A DNA stretch of 46,457 bases from Hyphomicrobium sp. (GCA_021732485.1 JAKFUV010000007.1:1-46457); one strand, 5' to 3'; shown: positions 1 to 8,671, numbered from the stretch's first letter. Program-made: numbers and translations. Notes: generated by a model not told the origin, from the letters alone.

Positions 1-370
1 AGCCTAGCCCATCGGCGTCCCACACCACGATGGCGGAAATTCGGCCCCTGTGAAAGCCTTACCCGGCGCTTGCGCAAGCGAAGAAGGACGGTGGCGCCGG
101 CGGCGCGACTGGCAACCGGGCCTAAACAGCTCCCAATGAGATCAGCGACTTGCCAGCGAGGCGGCAGCCGCTAAGGTGCCGCGTCGCCGCTCAAGCTGCC
201 CCACGCCTCGCGTCGGCTGTACGGTTGGCGCGCTGCTGCCTGCCTCGCACCCCCGCGATCGGCCCGGCAGTGGACGCGATCTAAGCCAGTGGCGCGGCGT
301 AGACGATCAACGGCCGCCCGACTGCACCTCATCAACTTTTGCTTTGTCCTTACCTGGAGACCACGCCGCC
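1..370. other. Non-coding start of window, upstream of pepA
   Basis: I see no convincing gene here. The pepA reading frame stays open leftwards to about 176, but that extension is Arg/Pro/Ser-rich and unlike the family N-terminus, so it is treated as leader. A purine-rich GGAG (355-358) precedes the ATG at 371 and would serve as ribosome binding site. A gene on the opposite strand could begin outside the window. Confidence 0.5.
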
Positions 371-1903
371 ATGTCCGACCGCTTCGAAATTACGTTCGCG
401 CCGCTTTCATCCGATCTCGAAGCGACGACGGTCGTGCTCGCGGCCGACGGCCTCGAACTTGGCGCCAAGGCCAAAGATCTCGACGGCAAGTCGGCCGGCG
501 CCATCGGCAAGGCCGCCGCGGCGGCCGACTTCAAGGGCAAATACAAGTCGAACATCGAGGTGTTGGCACCGGCAAAAATCGCCGTCGATCGATTGATTGT
601 TGCGGGCGTCGGTAAGACCTCGACGCTGACCGAGACACAGATCATCGACCTGGGCGGCGTCATCGCCGGGCTCGTTCTGGCGCGCAAGGGTTCGTCGGCG
701 AGCATCGTCGTCGATGTGGAAGCAACCGATGACTTCAGTGCCGAGACGATCGCGGCGCTGATCGCCCAAGGTGCTATGCTACGCCACTATTCATTCAAGA
801 AATATCTGACCAAGAAACCGAGCGAAGAGGGCGCCGACGAAAAGACCAGCTTGAAGAAGCTGATCATTCACGCGGCCCATCCCGACAAGGCAAAAGCGGC
901 GTTTCAGCCGCTGAAAGCCGTCGCCAATGGCGTCAACCTGGCGCGCGATCTGGTCAATGAACCAGCCAATATCCTCGGCCCCGTCGAATTGGCCGACAAG
1001 ACGAAAGCCCTAGAAAAGCTCGGCGTTGACGTTGAAATCCTCGATGTCGCCGATTTGACGAAACTGAAAATGGGGTCGCTTCTATGTGTCGGGCAGGGCA
1101 GCGATCGGCCGTCGCGCGTCGCCGTCATGATCTGGAACGGCGCCAAAGGAAACAAGAAAGCCAAGCCCGTGTGCTTCGTCGGCAAGGGCGTCGTGTTCGA
1201 CACCGGCGGCATTTCGATCAAGGGCGCGGCCGGCATGGAGGACATGAAGGGCGACATGGGCGGCGCCGCTGCCGTGATCGGCGTCATGCATGCGCTGGCC
1301 GAGCGCAAGGCCAACGTCAACGCCGTCGGTCTCATCGGCTGCGTCGAGAACATGCCGTCGGGCAACGCGGTGCGTCCCGGCGACATCGTCACGTCGATGT
1401 CGGGGCAAACGATCGAGATCATCAACACCGATGCGGAGGGCCGCTTGGTTCTCGCCGACGTGCTCTGGTACGCGCAGGAAAAGTTCAAGCCGAAACTGAT
1501 CATCGATCTCGCGACCTTGACCGGCGCCATCATGATTGCGCTCGGCAAGGAGTACGCCGGCATGTTCGTCAACGACGATAAACTGGCTGACGATCTGTCG
1601 AGCGCGTCGAAGGCGACGGGCGAGAAGATCTGGCGCATGCCGCTCGACAAGGCCTTCGATAAGGCCATGGATTCAAAGAACGCCGACATGAAGAATGCCG
1701 GCGGGCGCTGGGCCGGGGCTGCGACGGCGGCGGCCTTCCTGCAGCGCTTCGTGCAGAAGGATGTGCCGTGGTGCCATCTCGACGTGGCCGGCACGGCCAT
1801 GGACGGCGCCCGCTCGGACATCAACGCCAGTTGGGGCTCGGGCTGGGGCGTGCGGCTGCTCGATCGGTTCGTCGCCGACCATCACGAGAAGGCAGAGAAA
1901 TAG
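371..1903 (+). CDS. pepA: Leucyl aminopeptidase (M17 family, cytosolic)
   Basis: Encodes a 510-residue M17 leucyl aminopeptidase, a two-metal cytosolic hexamer that removes N-terminal residues from peptides. The C-terminal catalytic domain shows the metal-site stretch GKGVVFDTGG (Lys near residue 272) and the family signature NTDAEGRL (residues 352-359), followed by the LATLTGA segment. The N-terminal third is the variable macro-like domain. The ATG at 371 is chosen because MSDRFEITF is a family-like start and GGAG lies upstream; the longer in-frame extension is low-complexity Arg-rich. Length matches the family (about 500). It stands alone, followed by a GC-rich hairpin and nested AT-rich palindromes. 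Confidence 0.96.
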   Translation: MSDRFEITFAPLSSDLEATTVVLAADGLELGAKAKDLDGKSAGAIGKAAAAADFKGKYKSNIEVLAPAKIAVDRLIVAGVGKTSTLTETQIIDLGGVIAGLVLARKGSSASIVVDVEATDDFSAETIAALIAQGAMLRHYSFKKYLTKKPSEEGADEKTSLKKLIIHAAHPDKAKAAFQPLKAVANGVNLARDLVNEPANILGPVELADKTKALEKLGVDVEILDVADLTKLKMGSLLCVGQGSDRPSRVAVMIWNGAKGNKKAKPVCFVGKGVVFDTGGISIKGAAGMEDMKGDMGGAAAVIGVMHALAERKANVNAVGLIGCVENMPSGNAVRPGDIVTSMSGQTIEIINTDAEGRLVLADVLWYAQEKFKPKLIIDLATLTGAIMIALGKEYAGMFVNDDKLADDLSSASKATGEKIWRMPLDKAFDKAMDSKNADMKNAGGRWAGAATAAAFLQRFVQKDVPWCHLDVAGTAMDGARSDINASWGSGWGVRLLDRFVADHHEKAEK

Positions 1904-1925
1904 GCTTCAAGGTTGTAAGTCATTT

Positions 1926-1957
1926 CCGGCGGCGGTCGCGTTGTGCGCCGCCGCCGG
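1926..1957 (+). terminator. GC-rich hairpin after pepA
   Basis: A perfect 10-bp stem (1926-1935 CCGGCGGCGG with 1948-1957 CCGCCGCCGG) and a 12-nt loop begins 22 bp after the pepA stop. There is no following T-run, so it may act as a Rho-independent-like terminator or as a 3' stabilising structure. Confidence 0.5.
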
Positions 1958-1978
1958 AGCTTGAAACTTAGGAATGTT

Positions 1979-2023
1979 GAGAGAGGATTTCGCACTGTAT
2001 CACTCTGATACACATCCTCTCTC
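1979..2023. repeat. Nested inverted repeat, proximal
   Basis: Outer arms GAGAGAGGAT (1979-1988) and ATCCTCTCTC (2014-2023) enclose a second perfect palindrome, TGTATCA-CTC-TGATACA (1996-2012). The composition is clearly more AT-rich than the surroundings. It could form a cruciform or RNA hairpin, or the 7-bp half sites could be an operator. No protein is assignable to it. Confidence 0.7.
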
Positions 2024-2029
2024 TACTAT

Positions 2030-2060
2030 TATTTTCCATAATATATATTATGCGAAAATA
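2030..2060. repeat. Nested AT-rich palindrome, distal
   Basis: The 16-bp perfect palindrome CATAATATATATTATG (2037-2052) is flanked by arms TATTTTC (2030-2036) and GAAAATA (2054-2060), with a single unpaired base at 2053. It lies 6 bp after the previous inverted repeat and is the most AT-rich stretch I noticed in the window. Confidence 0.7.
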
Positions 2061-2174
2061 GGAGAGACGTTCTGGGTTGGGCGCTACCAGACGTGTCGGC
2101 AAGCACTGACGCGGTGCGCTCGCGGTCTTTGTCGCGTTTGCTGACGATGAACCCGCTCGCGCTGACGCCGTCCG

Positions 2175-2894
2175 CTATCCGCCCATGCGCCGCACGGCCT
2201 CGCCGATGACCACGGCGTAAAGCGCCAGCACGAAGCCCGACAGCATATTCACCGAGACAACCGCCGAGATCGCCTGCGCCACGCCCGGATCGAAGACGAC
2301 GCCGAGGATGCGCTCGACGACATCGTCAAAGCTCTGCTTCAACAGAAACAGAAACTCGCTTCCCTCCGCCAGCGACGGACGCTCGGGCAGATCGAACGTC
2401 ACGCGCTTGGCGAGTTCGGTCAGCCCCGGCGACGGCAGCATCGTCAGCCCGGCCGAATACGTCAAACCCAGCGGGGCAGCCAATCTGAAATACCCCCAAC
2501 GCAACGGCCGCGCTTGCAACATGCGCGTCAAAACGTGGACGACATTGCAGCCGATGAACAGCACGATGGCGAAGATGATCGCAACCGACGTCAGCCGTTC
2601 GGTGTCGGTGCCAAGAAACGTCAGCAGACCGACGACACCCGCGAGCACGGCTTTGACCAGCGCTTCGAGCGTGCCGACGATGCCAGCGAACAGTGCGACG
2701 CGACTTGGCGCGCGGTCGAAGTAGAACGGCATTTCGTTTTTCAAGCGCGCGACTTCAAGGCTGATGCCAAGGCCCAGCGCAACCGCGAACGTCAGCCCGG
2801 CAAACAGCAGCGGCTCATGCAGCCCTAGCCAAGCGACGGCCCCAATCGCCGCCACTTCGAGCGCCATGATGATGGCGTTGAGAATGATGCGCAT
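2175..2894 (-). CDS. Conserved hypothetical multi-pass membrane protein
   Basis: A 239-residue integral membrane protein that I do not recognise. Hydrophobic segments lie near residues 5-25, 28-46, 65-92, 100-122 and 205-232, giving roughly five to six transmembrane spans. A polar stretch between about 150 and 200 (containing LPERPSLAEGSEFLF) would lie outside the membrane. No catalytic motif is visible. It starts with ATG at 2894 and is transcribed away from its right-hand neighbours. Real-gene status is supported by length, hydrophobic pattern and the absence of a better frame on either strand. Function is unknown. Confidence 0.75.
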   Translation of the reverse strand: MRIILNAIIMALEVAAIGAVAWLGLHEPLLFAGLTFAVALGLGISLEVARLKNEMPFYFDRAPSRVALFAGIVGTLEALVKAVLAGVVGLLTFLGTDTERLTSVAIIFAIVLFIGCNVVHVLTRMLQARPLRWGYFRLAAPLGLTYSAGLTMLPSPGLTELAKRVTFDLPERPSLAEGSEFLFLLKQSFDDVVERILGVVFDPGVAQAISAVVSVNMLSGFVLALYAVVIGEAVRRMGG

Positions 2895-3004
2895 GACTAT
2901 AGGCCCGCCCCGCGTCCGGTAACGTCAGCCCGTTCGACTGCCGCCAAATTTTTATGTAGCGGAACCGGCGGTCGAGCGCGAGATCGTTGATCTTGGCTGA
3001 GCGC

Positions 3005-3589
3005 TCAGCTCGTCGCCTTCTCTAGCGTGCACTTGGCGTCACTGACGCGCGCGAGTTCGGCTTGAAACGGGAACGAGCGCCGGAACATCATCAGTTCGGG
3101 GCCGGTGTCACCGATGACGCTCAAGCGCGGTTTGCCCTCGTCTTCGCCGGCGGTTGCGCCAGGGCTGCTGTACCAGACTTGAACAACATAGGCGTCGGCG
3201 CCCTTGGCGAGTTCGAGTTTTCCGGTGAAGGCATTGCGCACGTCGAGCTTGCGATCGGCGGCGATGCGCAAGCCAATAGCTCCGCAGGTTTTGTCATCCG
3301 CAACGACGATCCCGCACCAGCCCGACGGACAGGCAACGATGTCATAGACGAGTGTGCAACCGGGGCCGTTGCAGGATTTTCCGGGCGACGCCGACGCCGG
3401 AGTCGGTCCTCGACTGAAGCGCGTACCGCTCCAGCGGCCAGCCAGCGAGATCGGTGTTGCATCAGCCGATGTGGCGGCGGCGTCCATCGGCGCGCTCGTT
3501 TCATCCGCCGCGAAAGCGCCATCGCTCGCCGCCAGATTGGCGAGCATGGTGATGGCCAACGCAAATCCAATCGATACGACGCGCCCCAT
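3005..3589 (-). CDS. Secreted cysteine-containing hypothetical protein
   Basis: A 194-residue exported protein of unknown function. The start at 3589 gives a good signal peptide (MGRVVSIGFALAITMLANLA..GAFA, cleavage near residue 27). The mature part opens with LAGRWSGTRFSRG, as in small periplasmic proteins that start a beta-barrel-like fold with a Gly-x-Trp motif, and has several Cys (KSCNGPGC, VACPSGWCG, KTCGA, DAKC) suited to disulfides. No Shine-Dalgarno is clear. Its 5' end overlaps the 5' end of the divergent DUF2306 gene by 44 bp; the frame stays open upstream to 3964, but that extension lies antisense to the neighbour and looks non-coding. Confidence 0.7.
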   Translation of the reverse strand: MGRVVSIGFALAITMLANLAASDGAFAADETSAPMDAAATSADATPISLAGRWSGTRFSRGPTPASASPGKSCNGPGCTLVYDIVACPSGWCGIVVADDKTCGAIGLRIAADRKLDVRNAFTGKLELAKGADAYVVQVWYSSPGATAGEDEGKPRLSVIGDTGPELMMFRRSFPFQAELARVSDAKCTLEKATS

Positions 3590-4229
3590 CGACACGACGG
3601 GAACGGCGCGCGTAAATCCTCGCCGCGTCTCGCCGCTGTGGCAAATCTCCTGCGCTCTCATCATCGCACTCCTGGTCGTGCCGGTTGGCGTCGTGGCGCT
3701 CGGCTCGGGCTTTGGCATCATTCGATTGCCGTTCGAGATGTACGTGCTGGCTGAAAACATGCCGGTGATTTTTCGGGCCCACATGGTGACCTCGGCGATG
3801 GCGCTGCTGCTGGCGCCCGTGGTCATCGGGCTCAGACATCGCCCGCACCTGCATCGCAGGTTCGGACGGGTGTTGGGCGGTTTCGTGGTCGCCGGAGGGC
3901 TGACCGCACTTCCCGTTGCCATATTCAGTGACTCGAGCCTCGTCGCTCGGGCTGGGTTTTTCACCCAAGGATGCGTGTGGCTGGCATTGCTCGTGGCCGG
4001 CGTTCACGCCATTCGGTCGGGCGAGCGAGATCGGCATCAAACATTGATGCTGGCGATGGTGGCGGTGACCACGGGCGCGGTCTGGTTCCGGCTGATCACC
4101 GGCACGGCGATTGCGCTGCGCCTGCCGTTCGAGCCGATCTATGCGGCGGCGGCATGGAGCGGTTGGATCGTGCCGCTCGCGATGTGTTTGTTGTACCAGA
4201 CACGCATTGCGAAAGAGTTGGCGCGTTAG
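3546..4229 (+). CDS. DUF2306-type membrane protein
   Basis: A 227-residue membrane protein resembling the DUF2306 family. After a short Thr/Pro-rich N-terminus there are about six to seven hydrophobic segments: residues ~32-52, 74-95, 108-128, 134-150, 162-180 and 197-217. The segment ENMPVIFRAHMVTSAMALLLAPVV carries the conserved His, and HRPHLHRRFGR is the typical cytoplasmic His/Arg-rich loop. The ATG at 3546 (alternative 3552) is used because no other in-frame start precedes the first membrane helix. This puts the start inside the divergent neighbour's 5' end. The biochemical role is unknown. Confidence 0.75.
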   Translation: MVMANANPIDTTRPIDTTGTARVNPRRVSPLWQISCALIIALLVVPVGVVALGSGFGIIRLPFEMYVLAENMPVIFRAHMVTSAMALLLAPVVIGLRHRPHLHRRFGRVLGGFVVAGGLTALPVAIFSDSSLVARAGFFTQGCVWLALLVAGVHAIRSGERDRHQTLMLAMVAVTTGAVWFRLITGTAIALRLPFEPIYAAAAWSGWIVPLAMCLLYQTRIAKELAR

Positions 4230-4336
4230 CGGCCTTTGTGATCGCTGTCCTCCCCTCGCCTGTCACCACGCATGCTGGCCCCTCGTAGGCGGAGCCGTCA
4301 TCCTTTAGTGTCGCCGCGCATCATGAGAGGAGCACC

Positions 4337-5230
4337 ATGACCAACGCAATCGAACCCGCGCGCGACATCGCTCGCCTCATCGACATCATGACGGCGTTGC
4401 GCACGCCGGTCACGGGATGCCCGTGGGATCTTGAACAGACGTTCGCGACCATCGCGCCCTACACAATCGAAGAAGCCTATGAGGTGGCGGATGCGATCCA
4501 GCGCGGCGATCTCGCAGATCTGCGCGATGAGCTTGGCGATCTGCTGTTGCAGGTGGTCTATCACGCGCGCCTCGCTGAAGAGCAATCGGCGTTTGATTTC
4601 GGCGATGTGGTGATGGGCGTGACCGCGAAGATGATCCGCCGTCATCCCCACGTGTTCGGCGATGCGACGGCAAAAAGCGCAGGCGCCGTCAAAGGCCTCT
4701 GGGATCAGATCAAAGCGCAAGAGCGCGCCGCAAAACCGCAAGCAAGCGCCGGCGTCCTCACCGATGTGCCGGTTGCGCTGCCGGCGCTGACGCGCGCCAT
4801 CAAGTTGCAGCACAAAGCCGCGAAAGTGGGTTTCGATTGGCCAAGCCTCGCCCCGGTCTTCGACAAGATGCGCGAGGAGCTAGCTGAGCTGGAGCACGAG
4901 CTTCGTATATCCGCCCCTTCCGGCCGGCTGTCCGAAGGACAGTCGGAAGGGGCGGATTCTGCGGCATCCGGCCGGCTCCGCGAAGCGGAGTCGGATGCCG
5001 CAATAAAAGAAGAATTCGGCGACTTGCTGTTCGTCATGGCCAATGTCGCGCGCCACTTGAAGATCGATCCCGAAGACGCGCTGCGGGCTGCGAATGACAA
5101 ATTCACCCGTCGCTTTGCCGATATCGAAGCCCGCCTTGCCGAGCAGGGCCGCCATCCGGCACAGTCGACGCTCAATGAAATGGATGCCTTGTGGGATGAA
5201 GCGAAAGCGTTGGAGCGGGCGTCAGGTTGA
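4337..5230 (+). CDS. mazG: Nucleoside triphosphate pyrophosphohydrolase MazG
   Basis: A 297-residue MazG, which hydrolyses (d)NTPs to monophosphates and pyrophosphate (house-cleaning, linked to ppGpp control in other bacteria). Both tandem MazG domains are present. The N-terminal domain has CPWDLEQTFATIAPYTIEEAYE and DELGDLLLQVVYHARLAEE; the C-terminal domain has FDKMREELAELEHEL and KEEFGDLLFVMANVARHL, both with the acidic EExxE...D Mg-binding pattern. A strong GAGAGGAG precedes the ATG. Odd: residues about 192-222, between the two C-terminal helices, are an Ala/Ser/Glu/Gly-rich insert encoded wholly by two palindromes. This makes the protein longer than is usual for MazG. Its 3' end overlaps the convergent GST gene by 9 bp. 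Confidence 0.95.
   Translation: MTNAIEPARDIARLIDIMTALRTPVTGCPWDLEQTFATIAPYTIEEAYEVADAIQRGDLADLRDELGDLLLQVVYHARLAEEQSAFDFGDVVMGVTAKMIRRHPHVFGDATAKSAGAVKGLWDQIKAQERAAKPQASAGVLTDVPVALPALTRAIKLQHKAAKVGFDWPSLAPVFDKMREELAELEHELRISAPSGRLSEGQSEGADSAASGRLREAESDAAIKEEFGDLLFVMANVARHLKIDPEDALRAANDKFTRRFADIEARLAEQGRHPAQSTLNEMDALWDEAKALERASG
4909..4957 (+). repeat. Palindromic element 1 inside mazG
   Basis: Outer arms ATCCGCCCCTTCCG (4909-4922) and CGGAAGGGGCGGAT (4944-4957) pair perfectly over 14 bp. The inner stem is CTGTCC (4928-4933) / GGACAG (4937-4942) with loop GAA; GCCGG (4923-4927) and T (4943) form an asymmetric internal loop. Read in the mazG frame it gives SAPSGRLSEGQSEGAD. It has exactly the same architecture as element 2, with different stem bases. 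Confidence 0.9.
4960..5002 (+). repeat. Palindromic element 2 inside mazG
   Basis: Outer arms TGCGGCATCCG (4960-4970) and CGGATGCCGCA (4992-5002) pair over 11 bp. The inner stem is CTCCGC (4976-4981) / GCGGAG (4985-4990), again with loop GAA and the same GCCGG versus T internal asymmetry. Its core lies exactly 48 bp (16 codons) from that of element 1, so both are read in the same phase; here as SAASGRLREAESDAA. Confidence 0.9.
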
Positions 5231-5875
5231 TCTGGCTTTTTCTCTTGTCCGATCGGCTGCCTCAAAATGACCGATCTGATCCCTATGAGCCTTCTTGAAT
5301 CCGGGACGGCCAGTCACGCGAGCGACATAAGCCTCGGTCGCCGGCCGGTCGCCGAAGGCGCGGACATCCGAAACGCGCAACACATCCGCCATCAACAGGT
5401 CAGCGACGGTGAAGCGCCCGGCGGAGAGCCATTCTTGCCCGCTCAGCACACGTTCCATATGGTCGAGGCGCTGGCCCATCCATCCGGTAAGACCGTTGTT
5501 CTCGTCGCCGCAGAGTTTCAAGAACCACCACGGTACGGTGACCATTTCGACTGAATTCAGCGCTGCGATCGTCCACTGCACTGTTTCCGCTTCACCGGCC
5601 GGATCGCGCGGCATCAGCTTATCGCTTTTCCGAGCCAAGTGTAGCAGCCCAGCGCCGCTTTCGAATAACTCCACGCCGTGGTCGTTCAGAAACGGCACTT
5701 GGCCAAATGGCTGCTCCGCTAAATGATTGGTCTCACGCCCATCAAATGGGACCGTACGTATTGCGTAGTTGATACCGGCTTCCTCACACGCCCATCTGAG
5801 CCTTAAATCACGCACAAAACCACGAGGGCCTTGAGGAACCCAGTCATAGGTCCAAATGGTAAGTTCGTCGCTCAT
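5222..5875 (-). CDS. Glutathione S-transferase family protein
   Basis: A 217-residue cytosolic GST-like protein. The N-terminal thioredoxin-fold domain covers about residues 1-85; the glutathione-contacting cis-Pro/Glu-Ser segment is seen as GQVPFLNDHGVELFESGAGLLHL. The C-terminal helical domain includes the N-capping-type stretch WLSAGRFTVADLLMADVLR (about 148-166). The usual catalytic Ser/Cys/Tyr near the N-terminus is not obvious (TYDWVPQGPRGFVRDLRL), so substrate and chemistry are uncertain. It is the last gene of the minus-strand series after the FAD monooxygenase and converges on mazG with a 9-bp overlap. Confidence 0.88.
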   Translation of the reverse strand: MSDELTIWTYDWVPQGPRGFVRDLRLRWACEEAGINYAIRTVPFDGRETNHLAEQPFGQVPFLNDHGVELFESGAGLLHLARKSDKLMPRDPAGEAETVQWTIAALNSVEMVTVPWWFLKLCGDENNGLTGWMGQRLDHMERVLSGQEWLSAGRFTVADLLMADVLRVSDVRAFGDRPATEAYVARVTGRPGFKKAHRDQIGHFEAADRTREKARST

Positions 5876-6020
5876 TGCAGCGCGTCCTTTCTATCCTAAT
5901 TGAAATATCAATTCCCCATTGGTGAATGACGTTCCAGTCGCAACATCACTACGGGCTTCGTGCCGTCGTTTGAAGCAGCGCTTGCGCGGCTGATAGATAA
6001 GTTTTGGCACGGCCTGACGG

Positions 6021-7238
6021 CTAGGCGACCAGAACATGTTTCGCGACGTGCTCGGGGCGGAACCCAAGTCCCAACAGCCGTGCCGGCAGCCGATTGGCAA
6101 ACGGCACGCTGGTGAGAAGTCGCAGCACCAGCGGTGGTGTGATCGTTCCCGTTGCCGACAGCGCAGGCGCGATGATGGCGTTCTGCATCGCCAACTGCAG
6201 CCGTTGCGTCATTTGCGTCGGCCAATCGCGTCGCGCTTGCACGCGTTTCACATCGTCGTATGTCAGGCGTCCGTCTCGCAGGTTTTTCGCCAGCAGATTT
6301 GCCGTCGCGACCGCATCCTGTATCGCGAGATTGATGCCGACGCCGCCGACTGGGCTCATGGCATGGGCGGCATCGCCGATGCACAACAATCCTGGCCGCG
6401 CCCACTGCCGCAAGCGATCGACCTTGACGGTGAGCAATTTGACCTCATCCCAGGTGGTGATGGCGTCGGCGCGCTGGGGGTCGAACGGCAGTGCCGTCCC
6501 GATCGAGGCGCGAAACGCCGGCAGTCCTGCGGCGCGCACGCGCTCATTCATGCCCTTGGCGATAACCGAGGCGCACTGCCAATAGTCGCCGCGATTGAGC
6601 ATGACGAAGATACGGCCGCCATCAAAACGTGCCTGAGTTTGATCCGTATCAGTCGGCCGGCGTGGGAGCCGGAACCACATCACATCCATCGGCGCGCCGA
6701 AGTCGTCGCTGCGCAACCCAGCCGCGTCGCGCAGGAGCGAGGTCCGGCCGTCGGCCGCAACGACCAGATCGGCCGCGATCGTCAGCGTGCCATTGGGTCC
6801 GTGCGCTCTCACGCCGGTGACGCATCCGCCATCCAGCGCCAAGCCGTCGGCCGTCGTCTCCATCAGCAATGAGAACTTTGGCGACAGCGCGCCCTTGCGC
6901 GCCAGAAAGCTCAAAAAATCCCATTGCGGCATCATGGCGATGAATTTTGCGCGTCCGGGAAGGTGCGAAAAATCGGCGAGCGCCAGCGGCGTCGTCCCGA
7001 ACATCGCGACGAGCGTTCGCACCGGCTGGTGCGGAAGCTGCAACAATTCGTCGAGCCAGCCGAGTTCGTCCATCACCGCAAGCGTTGAGGGATGAATAGT
7101 GTCGCCACGGAAATCGCGCAGAAAATCGCTGTGCTTTTCGAGGACGAGAGTTTTCACCCCAGCCCGCGCCAGGAGCACGCCGAGCATCAATCCCGCTGGA
7201 CCGCCGCCAGCGATGCAGCATTGAACGCGCTGGTCCAT
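6021..7238 (-). CDS. FAD-dependent aromatic monooxygenase (UbiH/PHBH-like)
   Basis: A 405-residue group A flavoprotein monooxygenase. The N-terminal Rossmann motif GGGPAG (about residues 11-16) binds the ADP part of FAD. A DG-type motif occurs near DLVVAADGRTSLLR, and the second FAD motif GDAAHAMSPVGGVGINLAIQDA lies near residue 285. Such enzymes hydroxylate aromatic rings with NAD(P)H; the substrate cannot be told from sequence. It starts 8 bp after the hflX stop, so it is probably translated from the hfq-hflX transcript although functionally unrelated. The ATG at 7238 has only a weak ribosome binding site. Confidence 0.88.
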   Translation of the reverse strand: MDQRVQCCIAGGGPAGLMLGVLLARAGVKTLVLEKHSDFLRDFRGDTIHPSTLAVMDELGWLDELLQLPHQPVRTLVAMFGTTPLALADFSHLPGRAKFIAMMPQWDFLSFLARKGALSPKFSLLMETTADGLALDGGCVTGVRAHGPNGTLTIAADLVVAADGRTSLLRDAAGLRSDDFGAPMDVMWFRLPRRPTDTDQTQARFDGGRIFVMLNRGDYWQCASVIAKGMNERVRAAGLPAFRASIGTALPFDPQRADAITTWDEVKLLTVKVDRLRQWARPGLLCIGDAAHAMSPVGGVGINLAIQDAVATANLLAKNLRDGRLTYDDVKRVQARRDWPTQMTQRLQLAMQNAIIAPALSATGTITPPLVLRLLTSVPFANRLPARLLGLGFRPEHVAKHVLVA

Positions 7239-7246
7239 GCTGCAGC

Positions 7247-8671
7247 TTAGACCTGAATGCCCGCCTTGCGAAGCATGCCGATGACACGGGCTATGCGTTC
7301 GCTGGCGACGCGGACTTTCATCGACACGGTGCCGTCGTCGCGGCTCTCGCGTCCGAGCACGTCGGTATTCTCGTGCAGCCAGCTGATCAGGCCGCCATCC
7401 GTGCTGGCGATCACGAGATCGAGAACTTCATCCGCCTTGCCGAGCCGAGCATCGATGGCGGCAAAGAGATCATCAAGCCCATGGCCGGTGATGGCGGACA
7501 CCAGCACCGGCGATCGTTCCTGGCGAACGGCGTCCTGCTGCAACTGCGTCAGTCGATCGGCATCAAGCAGATCGACCTTGTTCCACACTTCGAGAATGTG
7601 GCTGTCGGCCGGCAGCGTATCGATCCCGAGATCGCCGAGAACTTTGTCGACGTCATGTGCCTGGGCGTCGGTTTCTTCATGCGCGATATCGCGGACGTGC
7701 AAAATCAGATCGGCTTCGATGACCTCTTCGAGCGTGGCGCGAAAGGCAGCGACCAGCATGGTCGGCAGATCGGAGATGAAGCCGACGGTGTCCGACAGAA
7801 TGATGCGTCGCGCGCTGGGCAGTTTCAATTCGCGCATGGTCGGATCGAGCGTCGCGAACACCTGGTCCATGGCCAGCACACCCGCGCCGGTGATCGTGTT
7901 GAACAGTGTCGACTTCCCGGCGTTGGTGTAGCCGACGATGGCGACGATCGGATAGGGCACCTTGCGCCGGCCCTGGCGATGCAGATCACGGGTTTTGGCG
8001 ACCTCTTTCAGATCGCCTTTGATGGCGTCGATGCGATCCTGCAGCATGCGCCGGTCGAGTTCGATCTGCGCTTCACCGGGACCACCCAGAAATCCGCCGC
8101 CGCCGCGCTGGCGTTCCAAATGCGTCCAGGCGCGCACCAAGCGCCCCTTCTGATAGGTGAGATGAGCAAGCTCGACTTGCAGCACCCCTTCTCTTGTGCG
8201 CGCGCGGGCACCGAAAATTTCGAGGATCAACCCAGTGCGGTCGACGACTTTGGTGTTCCACGCCTTCTCCAGATTGCGCTGCTGCACCGGATTGACGATG
8301 TGATCCACGACAACGAGGCCGATCTCGTGATCGGCGACCGTTTGACGGATCTCGTCGACTTTGCCCGATCCAAACAGCGTCGATGGGCGCGGCTCCGACA
8401 ACGGCACGACGAGCGCATCGATCACATCGAGATCGATGGCGTTGGCGAGACCGATGGCTTCGCTCAGGCGATTTTCCGGCGTATGGATTTGCGCGAAGGG
8501 TTTGGTTTTTTCGCCGACGCGGACCTGGCGTTTCCACACCGGCACCAGCACGAGCGTTCGCTGGCGCGGCGCACGTGTCGCTTCCGACCCCCGCTTGCGG
8601 CGCTTGTTCGACGCTGGCACGGCGTCGTCCATGCCGGTGTCGTCGTCGTCATCGCTGACGGTCGTGCTCAC
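7247..8671 (-). CDS. hflX: Ribosome-associated GTPase HflX
   Basis: A 474-residue HflX GTPase, which binds 50S/70S ribosomes and splits stalled or stressed ribosomes. The N-terminal HflX domain holds GSGKVDEI and the Gly-rich [19 protein letters not shown] linker. The G domain has P-loop GYTNAGKS (about residues 247-254), a switch I Thr in FATLDPT, DTVGF (G3) and NKVD (G4). GTG at 8671 is chosen because it overlaps the hfq stop (GTGA, 8668-8671), indicating translational coupling. A longer in-frame extension would run back over hfq and is rejected. The N-terminus has an acidic run (SDDDDD) then a basic patch. Confidence 0.95.
   Translation of the reverse strand: MSTTVSDDDDDTGMDDAVPASNKRRKRGSEATRAPRQRTLVLVPVWKRQVRVGEKTKPFAQIHTPENRLSEAIGLANAIDLDVIDALVVPLSEPRPSTLFGSGKVDEIRQTVADHEIGLVVVDHIVNPVQQRNLEKAWNTKVVDRTGLILEIFGARARTREGVLQVELAHLTYQKGRLVRAWTHLERQRGGGGFLGGPGEAQIELDRRMLQDRIDAIKGDLKEVAKTRDLHRQGRRKVPYPIVAIVGYTNAGKSTLFNTITGAGVLAMDQVFATLDPTMRELKLPSARRIILSDTVGFISDLPTMLVAAFRATLEEVIEADLILHVRDIAHEETDAQAHDVDKVLGDLGIDTLPADSHILEVWNKVDLLDADRLTQLQQDAVRQERSPVLVSAITGHGLDDLFAAIDARLGKADEVLDLVIASTDGGLISWLHENTDVLGRESRDDGTVSMKVRVASERIARVIGMLRKAGIQV

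Noticed and set aside
904..1824. Long minus-strand frame opposite pepA
   Set aside because: Antisense shadow of a confident gene. Its translation is low-complexity with no family motif; long antisense frames are expected at this GC content.
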